A stretch of DNA of 33,224 nucleotides from DATKZB01 sp035528235. GTDB taxonomy: Bacteria > Planctomycetota > Phycisphaerae > FEN-1346. This document shows positions 7,979 through 15,722 of this stretch, one piece after another. Both the position numbers and the translations under genes were made by a program. Numbering within the stretch: position 1 is the first letter of the stretch; each line of letters begins with the position of its first letter. The notes beneath the pieces are model-generated. The model saw nothing but the letters and a program-made list of their open reading frames with translations. It was not told the origin of the DNA and did no database searches. The stretch spans positions 1-33,224 of the forward strand of contig DATKZB010000193.1 in the NCBI GenBank assembly GCA_035528235.1, in the 5' to 3' direction.

Positions 7979-9766
7979 TCAATCAGGATTCCAATCTTTG
8001 CCACGGTTGAGGATGTCCCTTGGCGAGGTTCCGATGATTCTGCCGAAGTTTATTCCTCGCGTGGCCGTATCTCCTTGCTCAGTTTGAGCGCGCTCCCGCG
8101 CGTTTTGTTGCTGCACCTCGAGTACTCGGTCCCAAGCTTTGTCCTCAGATTCTCCCGCCTCGAGTGCCCGCTTCAGGGCATCCACTCCTCGGGTTCCAGC
8201 CGCGAGAAAAGCCTGTCTCTGTAGGCCAAGTAGTCGCAGCACTTCCTGCTTTTTCAGCCTGCTGTTGCTATCTGCGTGCTCCTCGGCCCCGGAACTCCCT
8301 GCCGCAGGCTCCTGCATCAACTCGCATTGGTCCAGAATAATCTCAACAAGTAAGACCCCATCGTCGGACAGGTACGGCACTACTTCACCGATTTTGCCTG
8401 ACAGGACCACATCGCTTTCTGGGCCGACTCGTCCAAGGGCATCTCTGTAACGCGCACTCACCCAGGCCACGACGCGGAAAACGCGCGGCTCATTAGGGGC
8501 CTTTGCCGTGACCTTCAAGGGGTAGTCGCGCGTCTGCCTCTCTAGATTATCCAGATATTCTTTTTGTCCTGGAGCCACTTCGCGGTCTTGGTAGTACTCT
8601 CCCCGTACTTTACGTAACCCCCCAAATCCACCCAACAGGTTGAACTCGATGGTTGGCCGAATCTTCGTGAATAGTTCCACCGTCATGCTAGGCCCTCGAA
8701 CAGACCCAGCAAGCTTGGCTGTCATGCTCTTCAGATACGCCCCGGTTTGGGAGTCCCCGGTATCTGGCACCATCCTCATTTCGCCTTCCGAGGCCTCCAC
8801 AAGGACCATGGTCCACTGAACGCCACGGCCTTGCACACGCTCGCGCTTCAACCACGCTTGCCAGTCTTCCAGGGCTTTCGTCCTCTTCAATTGCGTCTGT
8901 TTCTCGGTTAAACCAAGCGACAACACTTTCTGGTAGAGCATTTCATACAGCGAGTCCGGAGCTGCAAATGCGTCTGAGGCGAGTTGTTGTGGCACGCCCC
9001 CCTTCGCCGGCTGCACTTCTGGCCGCTCGCCAGTCTGTTTCCAGTTAGGCATTCCCAAATGTTGCGCGATGCCCTGGAGGTCAAGGACCATCGCCTGGGC
9101 GATCCTGCAGTCAATGGCTTCGCGCGCTGTAAGCGTCAGGATTCGGCCCTTCGCCTTAAGCACTTTCCCCTGGCCATCTCTTTCAAAGACGGGTTTCCCC
9201 CCTTCTTCGCGCGTAGTCAGAGCGAAGGCGGGATCAACCATCGCCTCGGCGATGAGGGTCGGGTGGCCGCCGTGCTCGGCTGCCTTGCGGCACACGGCTC
9301 GCCAAACCGACTGGAACTTCTCAGCAACATCAGCAGGTAATCGCTGTGGGATTCCGTCGCTTCCCACAGAATAAGATACCGCGCCCCCGATTGTAGCCGA
9401 CTCGGCAACAAAGATCTTCTCGCACGCCAGGGCTATTGTGGCGCCGGCTGATAGGGCTTTACGGACAAAGGCGACAAACCGCAAATCCTTGTGCGCAATG
9501 ATAAGGTCCACGATGCGCTCCGCGTCAATGATGTCGCCTCCACCGGTGTCCAGTTCAAGGACAACCACGGCAGGCTTCAATCGCTCCGCCTCTTTCAGAC
9601 AAGCCTGCATCCGCCCAGCCGTGAAGTGCCTCCCGATTACACCCTTGATAGGGATTACATAGTAGGTCTGCGGCTGATTGGGAGCGGCATCTTCGGCATG
9701 GGCGTGACCCACCAAAGCCGCTGCAAGCAACCACACCAAGCCCACAGCACGGCGCTTCCTGGACAT
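7979..9766 (-). CDS. Secreted ClpP/SppA/NfeD-type serine protease
   Basis: This 595-residue protein starts with a signal peptide (MSRKRRAVGLVWLLAAALVG to HAHA). The start at 9766 is chosen because the upstream in-frame extension is not signal-like. Residues 34-170 carry the ClpP-crotonase fold as in SppA and NfeD-type membrane proteases: YYVIPIKGVIG, the VVVLELDTGGGDIID strand and glycine turn, and ALSAGATIALAC with the probable catalytic Ser106, then ESATIGGA. A catalytic Lys is expected about 40 residues on; Lys150 is a candidate. No NfeD membrane domain or SPFH partner is seen. The C-terminal 400 residues are not recognised and include a charged Gln/Glu/Arg-rich helix near the end. Base composition is lower in G+C than in the genes to its right. 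Confidence 0.8.
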   Translation of the reverse strand: MSRKRRAVGLVWLLAAALVGHAHAEDAAPNQPQTYYVIPIKGVIGRHFTAGRMQACLKEAERLKPAVVVLELDTGGGDIIDAERIVDLIIAHKDLRFVAFVRKALSAGATIALACEKIFVAESATIGGAVSYSVGSDGIPQRLPADVAEKFQSVWRAVCRKAAEHGGHPTLIAEAMVDPAFALTTREEGGKPVFERDGQGKVLKAKGRILTLTAREAIDCRIAQAMVLDLQGIAQHLGMPNWKQTGERPEVQPAKGGVPQQLASDAFAAPDSLYEMLYQKVLSLGLTEKQTQLKRTKALEDWQAWLKRERVQGRGVQWTMVLVEASEGEMRMVPDTGDSQTGAYLKSMTAKLAGSVRGPSMTVELFTKIRPTIEFNLLGGFGGLRKVRGEYYQDREVAPGQKEYLDNLERQTRDYPLKVTAKAPNEPRVFRVVAWVSARYRDALGRVGPESDVVLSGKIGEVVPYLSDDGVLLVEIILDQCELMQEPAAGSSGAEEHADSNSRLKKQEVLRLLGLQRQAFLAAGTRGVDALKRALEAGESEDKAWDRVLEVQQQNARERAQTEQGDTATRGINFGRIIGTSPRDILNRGKDWNPD

Positions 9767-9798
9767 GACGGCCCCCCTACCAGCGGTTGCATAGTCGG

Positions 9799-9827
9799 AG
9801 TGTACTACACCTTGCCTGACAGGGCAA
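9799..9827 (-). promoter_or_regulatory. Sigma70-like promoter of the protease, with inverted repeat
   Basis: On the minus strand TTGCCC (complement of 9822-9827) is followed after 17 bases by TACACT (complement of 9799-9804), about 35 bases before the protease ATG. The inverted repeat CCTTGCC-N6-GGCAAGG (9810-9816 with 9823-9829) covers the -35 box and spacer and could be an operator. This is inferred from sequence only. Confidence 0.5.
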
Positions 9828-9875
9828 GGAAAATCTCCATATGCCATTCTGTCTTGTGCTTCTTGATTTCCAGGC

Positions 9876-9896
9876 ACACCCACGAGCCGTGGGTGT
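9876..9896 (-). terminator. Hairpin after the efflux operon
   Basis: ACACCCACG-AGC-CGTGGGTGT forms a perfect 9-bp stem with a 3-base loop, 48 bases beyond the permease stop. There is no T-run behind it, so it may be a Rho-dependent or stability element and not a classical terminator. Confidence 0.4.
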
Positions 9897-9944
9897 TCAC
9901 TTCATCCTTCTGCGGTTGGACATTCCTTGTTCGATATTCGTCTT

Positions 9945-11282
9945 TCACTCGTGCCGCAGGGCGCGGATGGGGTCCATTTGTGCTGCCCGGTAGGCCGGGT
10001 ACACGCCGCTGACCACGCCCACCAGGACACTCGTCCCCAGCGCCAGGATGACGGCGCCCGGGGTGACGACGGTCCGCGAGAGGCTCGAGAGGGCGGCCTC
10101 GCCGCCGACGCCGAGCATGGTGGCGGCCTTCGTCAGAAGCCGCGGGATGACGATGGCCAGCACGACGCCCACCGGCACGCCCACGACGCCGCCCACGGTC
10201 GAGAGAACGACCGTCTCGACGAGGAACTGGCTGATGATGTCGCGGCGTTTGGCGCCCATGGCGCGGCGGATGCCGATCTCGCGGGTGCGTTCGGTCACGC
10301 TGGCCAGCATGATGTTCATGATGCCGATGCCGCCGACGAGCAGGCTGATGGCGGCAATCGAGACGCCCAGCACGACGAACAGCCACTTCGTGCGTTCCAG
10401 GGCCTCGAGCCGTTCCAGGGGCACGCGCACCGCCCAGTCCTTCTTGTCCGGATCGTGGAACCGTTCGAGCAGGCCGGCGATGATGCGGGCCGCCGGTCGG
10501 ACCTCCTCGGCCGAGGCCACCTTGACGGTGATCTCGTGCAGTTCGCAAATCTCGAACGACCGGTTGCCGGCCGACTGGTTGGTCACGACCTCGCCGAATC
10601 GTCGGCTGGCGGCCGTCAGGGGAATGTAGACCGCCCGGTCGTAGTCCGCCCCGTTGCTGTCGCCGGTCGATGACGACTTGCCGCGCGCCGCCAGCACCCC
10701 GACCACGTGGTAGGCGTACTCGCCGAGCCAGACGTTCCGGCCGACGGGTTCCTCGCGCGGAAACAAGGCCTTGGCGACGCCGGCGCCCAGGACGCAGACG
10801 TTGGCGACTTTGCGCATGTCCATCGCCGTGAGCCACCGCCCCCCCGCCATCTGGATGCCGTACGTGTCGTTGTACCAGGGCACCGTGCCGAGCGTCTCGA
10901 CGCGGATCCGCTGGGTCACGTGCCGGGCGGTGGTGGGAATGCGGCGGGCGGGCACGACGACGTTCGTGCCCGGAATGCTCGACTGGATTCGCTCGGCGTC
11001 CGCGTACGTCAGGCCGTAGACCAGGGCGACGCCGCTGGCCGAGGCCTGTGTCGTCGACTCGCTCTCGGAAGGCTTGACCGCCTCGACGATGATGTTGGTG
11101 GCCCCCATCCGAAGGACCTCTTCCTGCATCTTCTCGCTGATGCCTTCCACGACGGCCAACGTGGCGATGACCGCGGTGACGCCGAACAGGATGCCCAGCA
11201 TCGTCAGGACGCTGCGCGCCGGGTGCACGAAGAGGTTCTTCACGCCCAGCCGCAGGATTTCCATGGACTTCAGTGACAGCAT
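9945..11282 (-). CDS. MacB/FtsX-type ABC transporter permease
   Basis: This 445-residue inner-membrane permease of the MacB type has one N-terminal helix (about residues 20-45, SVLTMLGILFGVTAVIATLA), a large periplasmic MacB-PCD domain (about 48-300) and three C-terminal helices with the FtsX signature GIGIMNIMLASVTERTREIG (about 325-344). The C-terminal ending YPAYRAAQMDPIRALRHE is typical. Its ATG follows the ABC ATPase stop by one base, so the two are translationally coupled; an internal start at residue 7 is possible. It is the last gene of the four-gene efflux operon. Family systems move drugs, peptides or lipoproteins outward; the substrate here is unknown. Confidence 0.93.
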   Translation of the reverse strand: MLSLKSMEILRLGVKNLFVHPARSVLTMLGILFGVTAVIATLAVVEGISEKMQEEVLRMGATNIIVEAVKPSESESTTQASASGVALVYGLTYADAERIQSSIPGTNVVVPARRIPTTARHVTQRIRVETLGTVPWYNDTYGIQMAGGRWLTAMDMRKVANVCVLGAGVAKALFPREEPVGRNVWLGEYAYHVVGVLAARGKSSSTGDSNGADYDRAVYIPLTAASRRFGEVVTNQSAGNRSFEICELHEITVKVASAEEVRPAARIIAGLLERFHDPDKKDWAVRVPLERLEALERTKWLFVVLGVSIAAISLLVGGIGIMNIMLASVTERTREIGIRRAMGAKRRDIISQFLVETVVLSTVGGVVGVPVGVVLAIVIPRLLTKAATMLGVGGEAALSSLSRTVVTPGAVILALGTSVLVGVVSGVYPAYRAAQMDPIRALRHE

Positions 11283-11283
11283 G

Positions 11284-11967
11284 TCAGTTCCCGTCGTGAC
11301 TGACGATGGTCCCGTCGGCGACGCGGACGGTCTTGTGCGTGCGGCTGCCGATGGCCGGGTCGTGGGTGACGACGATCAGCGTCCGGCCGCGCGCCGACAG
11401 GTCGTTGAACAGGGCGAGAATCTCCTGGCCGGTCTTGGAGTCGAGGTTGCCGGTCGGCTCGTCGGCCAGGAGGATGAGCGGGTCGTTCGAGAGGGCCCGG
11501 GCGATGGCCACCCGCTGCTGCTCGCCGCCCGACAGTTCCATCGGCCGGTGCCGCGCCCGGTCGCCCAGGCCCACGCGTTCGGCCAGTTCCTGGCTGCGGC
11601 GCCGGCGTTCGTGGCGGTGGATGCCCTGGTAGAAGAGCGGCACCTCGATGTTGTCGAGGGCCGTCAGTTGCGGAATCAGGTTGAACGACTGGAAGATGAA
11701 CCCGATCTGCCGGCCGCGCACCTCGCTCAGTTCGGCGTCCGACAGGTTCGAGACGTCCTGGCCCCCCAGGATGTAGTGGCCGCTGGTGGGCCGGTCCAGG
11801 CACCCCATGAGGTTCAGCAGGGTGCTCTTGCCGGACCCCGACGCGCCCATGATGGCAACGTATTCGCCCTCCTCGATCGTCAGGTTGACGCCACGAAGCG
11901 CCTCGACGACCACGTGGGCGCCCATGTGGTAGGTTTTCGTCAGGTCGACGAGTTGGGCCAGGGTCAT
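11284..11967 (-). CDS. ABC transporter ATP-binding protein (MacB/LolD type)
   Basis: This 227-residue ATPase powers the neighbouring permease. All nucleotide-binding motifs are intact: Walker A GASGSGKS (41-48), Q-loop FQSFN (92-96), signature LSGGEQQ (145-151), Walker B LILLADEP (164-171) and switch His202 (VTHD). The start ATG overlaps the stop of the adaptor gene (ATGA), which fixes it. An open frame runs far upstream in the same phase, but only this segment is protein-like. MacB itself is often a fusion of ATPase and permease; here they are separate genes. Confidence 0.96.
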   Translation of the reverse strand: MTLAQLVDLTKTYHMGAHVVVEALRGVNLTIEEGEYVAIMGASGSGKSTLLNLMGCLDRPTSGHYILGGQDVSNLSDAELSEVRGRQIGFIFQSFNLIPQLTALDNIEVPLFYQGIHRHERRRRSQELAERVGLGDRARHRPMELSGGEQQRVAIARALSNDPLILLADEPTGNLDSKTGQEILALFNDLSARGRTLIVVTHDPAIGSRTHKTVRVADGTIVSHDGN

Positions 11968-13874
11968 GGCTGTCGGCGTCCTTCCGGGCGCGTCCTGTCG
12001 GGTCGGCCGGTTCCCTCGCCTCGGGGCGACCGGTCGGGCTTGTCCGTGGCGTCGCCCGCGGCGCCGCCGTCGCGGAGGCGTTTCAGGATGGCGTCGCTCT
12101 CGGCCTTGGGGAGTTTCTCCAACTTCTCGCGCATCGCCTTGGCCTGCTCGGGGTCCAGGTTTTTGAGGTCCGGCATGTCCGGCAGGGCGGCGGGCTCCTC
12201 GCGTTCGGCCTTGGCCCGGGCGGCGGCGGCCTCCTCCTCGAACGCCCGCTGCGCCTGGATCTCCTCTTCCGAGACCTGGATCTCTGGCGCGCCGTCGGGC
12301 TTGTACAGATACACCTCCTCGCCCTCGTCGACGCCCTTGACCATCTCGACGGCCTGGTCGTTCGACAAGCCCGCCTCGATGCGGCGGACCTCGGGGCCCT
12401 TGGGCGTCCTGACGTAGACCACCTGGAACCCCTTGTCGACGTGGACGGCCGAGATGGGGACCTGGAGGACGTCGTTGCGCGTGTCGGCCAGAATCTCGAC
12501 CTGGGCGCTCATCCCGGGCTTCAGGCCCTGGGGCGTCGCATCCAGCGCCACGTCCGTCCGGTAGACCTTCAGCCCCGGGTTCAGCCACCAGTTCTGCCGG
12601 TCGGGCATGACCGCGATCTTCGAGACCTTGCCCGTCAGCCGGTCTTTCTGGAACGCGTCGATGGTTACGTAGGCGGGGGCGCCCAGCGACGCCTGCTTGA
12701 CGACCGACTCGTGCAACTTCACATTGACGTCCATCTCCGAGAGGTCGGGCAACTTGATGAGCACCTGCTGGTGCCGGACGCTCGATCCGACCTCCATGGG
12801 GGGCGCCTGGCCGAAGCGGCTGTGGCCGGTCTCGTACACGACCATGCCGGGCTGCGGGGCCCGGATCGTGGTCTTCTCGAGTTGGTCCTGGAATTTCTTG
12901 AGGCGTCGCTCCTCCAGGGCCAGGGCCGCCTGCTTCGTGTCGCGGTCGGCCGTGTCGCTGTCCAGTTCGCTCTGGGTCCGGGCGTCGACGCGGTCGTATT
13001 CGCGCTTGAACTCGAGCCAATCGGTGTACGCCTTCTCGGCGGCCTTGGGGAACTCGTACCGCAGGAACAGGTCCAGGGCCGTCCCGGCCTGGTCCAGAAG
13101 GACCTGGTTACGTTTGGCGGCCAGTTCATCGGCCTCCAGTTCGCTGCCCGTCACGTACCCGAGTTTTTCGAGTTTGCGGGTCCACTCGACCTTGCTGGCG
13201 GCGCGTTTGAGTTCCTCGTTGGCCAAGTCGATGTCGGTCTGGAGTTTGCGTTTCTTCTGGAGGGCCTCGCCGCCCAAGGTGGGGTCGGCCACGAGCGCCT
13301 CGAAGTCCACCTTGCCCTGGCTCGCGATGAGCCGATCGGCCAGTTCGGTGCCCAGGTACTTCTTGAGGTCGAGCAGGCTGAACTTGACGTCGAGCGCTGC
13401 CACGGCCAGCAGGCTCTCGCGGGTACTCTTCTGGATGAGGACCGTCTGGTCGGCCTTGTCGAAGGCCGCCTTGGCGGTCTTGTAGACCATCTCCTGGGCC
13501 CGGACGGTCTCCTCGAGGTCGGCCGAATCGAGTTCGACCAGTTTGTCGCCTTTCTTGACGAGGTTTCCCTCCTCGATGACCCAGAGGATGGTGCTCTGAC
13601 CCTCGACCTCGCAGCGGATGTCGACGGACCGTTTGGCGTCGATCTCGCCGCTCTCGGTAATCGTAACGACGAGCCGGTCGCGGGTGGCCCGGGCCGTTTC
13701 GCCGGCCGCCGTCGTTTTGGCGCCCCCGCTGCCCAGCAGTGCCCACACCCCGACGACGCCGACCGCCAGAATGGCCGCGCCCCCCGCGGCGGCCAACAGC
13801 AGCCGCCGCCTCCAAGGCGACGTCGCCCGCGAGGCTGCCGCGCTAGCGCCCGTCATCGGTAAGGATCCACCCAT
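11964..13874 (-). CDS. Periplasmic adaptor (HlyD/MacA family), long form
   Basis: This 636-residue membrane-fusion protein has an N-terminal anchor helix at about 23-48. The two lipoyl halves are EGNLVKKGDKLVELDSADLE (about 101-120) and IRAPQPGMVVYETG (near 340), separated by an unusually long coiled-coil arm of roughly 215 residues. Beta-barrel and membrane-proximal parts follow (LKPGMSAQVEILADTRNDVL, VPISAVHVDKG). After about residue 545 there is a charged Ala/Glu/Lys/Arg-rich tail that is not part of the standard fold, so the protein is much longer than the usual 350-450 residues. It overlaps both neighbours. A second start at 13856 is possible; the first has GAGGG upstream. It bridges the permease to the outer-membrane factor encoded just before it. 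Confidence 0.9.
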   Translation of the reverse strand: MGGSLPMTGASAAASRATSPWRRRLLLAAAGGAAILAVGVVGVWALLGSGGAKTTAAGETARATRDRLVVTITESGEIDAKRSVDIRCEVEGQSTILWVIEEGNLVKKGDKLVELDSADLEETVRAQEMVYKTAKAAFDKADQTVLIQKSTRESLLAVAALDVKFSLLDLKKYLGTELADRLIASQGKVDFEALVADPTLGGEALQKKRKLQTDIDLANEELKRAASKVEWTRKLEKLGYVTGSELEADELAAKRNQVLLDQAGTALDLFLRYEFPKAAEKAYTDWLEFKREYDRVDARTQSELDSDTADRDTKQAALALEERRLKKFQDQLEKTTIRAPQPGMVVYETGHSRFGQAPPMEVGSSVRHQQVLIKLPDLSEMDVNVKLHESVVKQASLGAPAYVTIDAFQKDRLTGKVSKIAVMPDRQNWWLNPGLKVYRTDVALDATPQGLKPGMSAQVEILADTRNDVLQVPISAVHVDKGFQVVYVRTPKGPEVRRIEAGLSNDQAVEMVKGVDEGEEVYLYKPDGAPEIQVSEEEIQAQRAFEEEAAAARAKAEREEPAALPDMPDLKNLDPEQAKAMREKLEKLPKAESDAILKRLRDGGAAGDATDKPDRSPRGEGTGRPDRTRPEGRRQP

Positions 13875-15585
13875 GGATCTGTCCCTCTTCGTCCACCAGC
13901 AGGGTTCCCGTGTCGCGCTCGAACTCCAGACCGGCGATCGTGTGCGTAACCAGCGCGGTGGTCAGGTTGTTGCGGGCGCCCAAGAGGTCGCTTTCGGCCT
14001 CCAGGACGTCGCGCTGTTTGGCCCGCCCCGCCTGGAGCAGCAACTGGGTCGACTCGACCCGCCGTTCGGCCAGCGTCACGCTGCGTTGCTGGATCTGGTA
14101 ACTCTCGTGGGCCTGCCGCAGGCGGCGGTGGGCCCGGCGCACGGCCAGGATGACGTCGTCGCGCTGCCGCTCCAGTGCCCGCGTCGCCACCTGCTGCGCC
14201 AACTGGGTCTCGCGCAGGGCGTTGCGTTCCTGGAGCCGGTCCACCGGCAGGTCGATGTCGAACCCGACGGCGTAGTCGCCGCGGCTGAGTTGGATGCGGG
14301 CCGACTGCGGACGGTCGGCCCGCGAGGCGTACCCGATGCTGGCCACCAGGTCCACGTCGCCCTTCAGACCGTCCTCGGCGATGAGGATGCGGCGGCCGGC
14401 GTCTTCAAGGCCCTCGCGGGTGTTCGCCAGGTCCAGGCGGGTCGTCAGGGCCTTGTCGATGGCGTCGGGCAGCAGGAGGTCCGGCTGCCGCAGTCCCCCC
14501 GCGCTCAGCCGGCCGAACTCGGCCGGCTCCAGCGCGATCTCGGTCGTCACCGGAATGCCGAGCATGATCTTGAACGAATCGACCGCGTTGACGTAGTTCT
14601 CGCGTTCGACGACCCAGCGGTTGTAGGCCGACAGTTCGCTCTGGCGGGCCTGGTCGACTTCGAACTCGGCCTGCAATTCGGCCTTGGCGAGCCACTCGGC
14701 CCGCTCGCGCCCGCGCTTCAGGCTCAGGTAACTCTCCCACGAGTTCAGCACCGCGTCGCGCTGCTGGAGCACCTGGAGGTACTCGGACGCCACGTTGACG
14801 GCGAACGTCTGCTCGAACCGCGCGAACGTCCGGATGGCGTACAGGGCGTTGCGCTCGGCCTGCAGCAGGTTCTCCTGGACGATCCGCCGCCCGGCGCCCC
14901 GCCACAGGGGCTGCGAGAGGCTGAAGTTGAGCGTCGAGTCCACCGTGTCGCCCAACTGACGGTTCAGGAACTTCAGCGCCGTCACACCCAGGCTCCCGGC
15001 GACGACCGCCCCGTCGGCCAGCGCCTGCGAAACCCCCACGTCGGCCCCCGGGTCCCACGACCGCACCCGGTTGGCGCCGTCGTGGTCGCTGGCGTAGTCC
15101 ACCGTGCCGGTGGCGAACGGCTGGGGCCGGAAGAGGTAACGCTGGAACGTCAGCCCCAGGGCCGCCAGGTACACCGTCTCCTTCTGGGTCTGATAGTCGC
15201 GGCTGGCGCCGACGGCCACCCGCATGGCGTCGGCCACCGTCAGGCGGACGGCGTCCGGCCCCGGCTCCGGCACGGGGGGCGGCAATTCCTCCGGGATGCT
15301 CGTCTCGAGCGTCGCCGGCTGCGCCGCCTCGGCGCCGGCCTTGACCGGCACGGCCGGTGCCGGGGGTTTCTGGCGGGTCTGCTCGAGCAGCGCCGGCACG
15401 TTGGGGTTCGGCTGAACGGTGAACTGTTCTCGCACCGAGCCCAGCGCCTGGGCGTTCTTGTCGGCCACGATGCCGTACACCTCGTGGTCGGCGTCCTGGG
15501 TGTAGTAACCGGATGAGCATCCGGCAACCAGTGCCGTCAGGCAACCGACGGTGATGAGAACGCGTGTGGACATCGCTTGGTCCAT
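13843..15585 (-). CDS. TolC-family outer-membrane efflux lipoprotein
   Basis: This 580-residue outer-membrane factor starts with a lipoprotein signal (VLITVGCLTALVAGCSS; probable lipidated Cys in LVAGC). A Pro/Ala-rich segment (about residues 70-105) precedes two helical repeats of the OEP type: LTVADAMRVAVGASRDYQTQ opens the first, and the DAIDKALTTRLDLANTREGL and ATRALERQRDDVILAVRRAH regions mark the second. Two starts are possible, at 15585 and 15573; neither has a strong ribosome-binding site and both keep the signal peptide. It is the first gene of the operon tolC-like, adaptor, ATPase, permease, and overlaps the adaptor gene by 32 nt. The operon encodes a complete tripartite MacAB-TolC-like pump. 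Confidence 0.92.
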   Translation of the reverse strand: MDQAMSTRVLITVGCLTALVAGCSSGYYTQDADHEVYGIVADKNAQALGSVREQFTVQPNPNVPALLEQTRQKPPAPAVPVKAGAEAAQPATLETSIPEELPPPVPEPGPDAVRLTVADAMRVAVGASRDYQTQKETVYLAALGLTFQRYLFRPQPFATGTVDYASDHDGANRVRSWDPGADVGVSQALADGAVVAGSLGVTALKFLNRQLGDTVDSTLNFSLSQPLWRGAGRRIVQENLLQAERNALYAIRTFARFEQTFAVNVASEYLQVLQQRDAVLNSWESYLSLKRGRERAEWLAKAELQAEFEVDQARQSELSAYNRWVVERENYVNAVDSFKIMLGIPVTTEIALEPAEFGRLSAGGLRQPDLLLPDAIDKALTTRLDLANTREGLEDAGRRILIAEDGLKGDVDLVASIGYASRADRPQSARIQLSRGDYAVGFDIDLPVDRLQERNALRETQLAQQVATRALERQRDDVILAVRRAHRRLRQAHESYQIQQRSVTLAERRVESTQLLLQAGRAKQRDVLEAESDLLGARNNLTTALVTHTIAGLEFERDTGTLLVDEEGQIHGWILTDDGR

Positions 15586-15610
15586 TCAGGGCCTGTGACG
15601 CAATCGCATG

Positions 15611-15639
15611 ATTCTACCCGGCGGCGCTGGGAAACGCAA
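15611..15639 (-). promoter_or_regulatory. Sigma70-like promoter of the efflux operon
   Basis: TTGCGT (complement of 15634-15639), 17-base spacer, TAGAAT (complement of 15611-15616), 26 bases before the first candidate ATG of the outer-membrane factor. Transcription would begin very near the start codon. Farther upstream, 15702-15712 reads CTTAGCCGCGA on the minus strand, the head of the REP-like family. Confidence 0.5.
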
Positions 15640-15722
15640 CTGCGCGTTGGCCGTAAGCGGCGGCTTGTCAGGGGTTTAAACACGGCCGCTCCCCTGTCGG
15701 GTCGCGGCTAAGGGTCTTTGCC

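Noticed and set aside
11968..13020. N-terminal extension of the ABC ATPase frame
   Set aside because: The open frame upstream of the ATG at 11967 is Arg/Pro/Gly-rich shadow of the adaptor gene; the ATGA overlap marks the true start.
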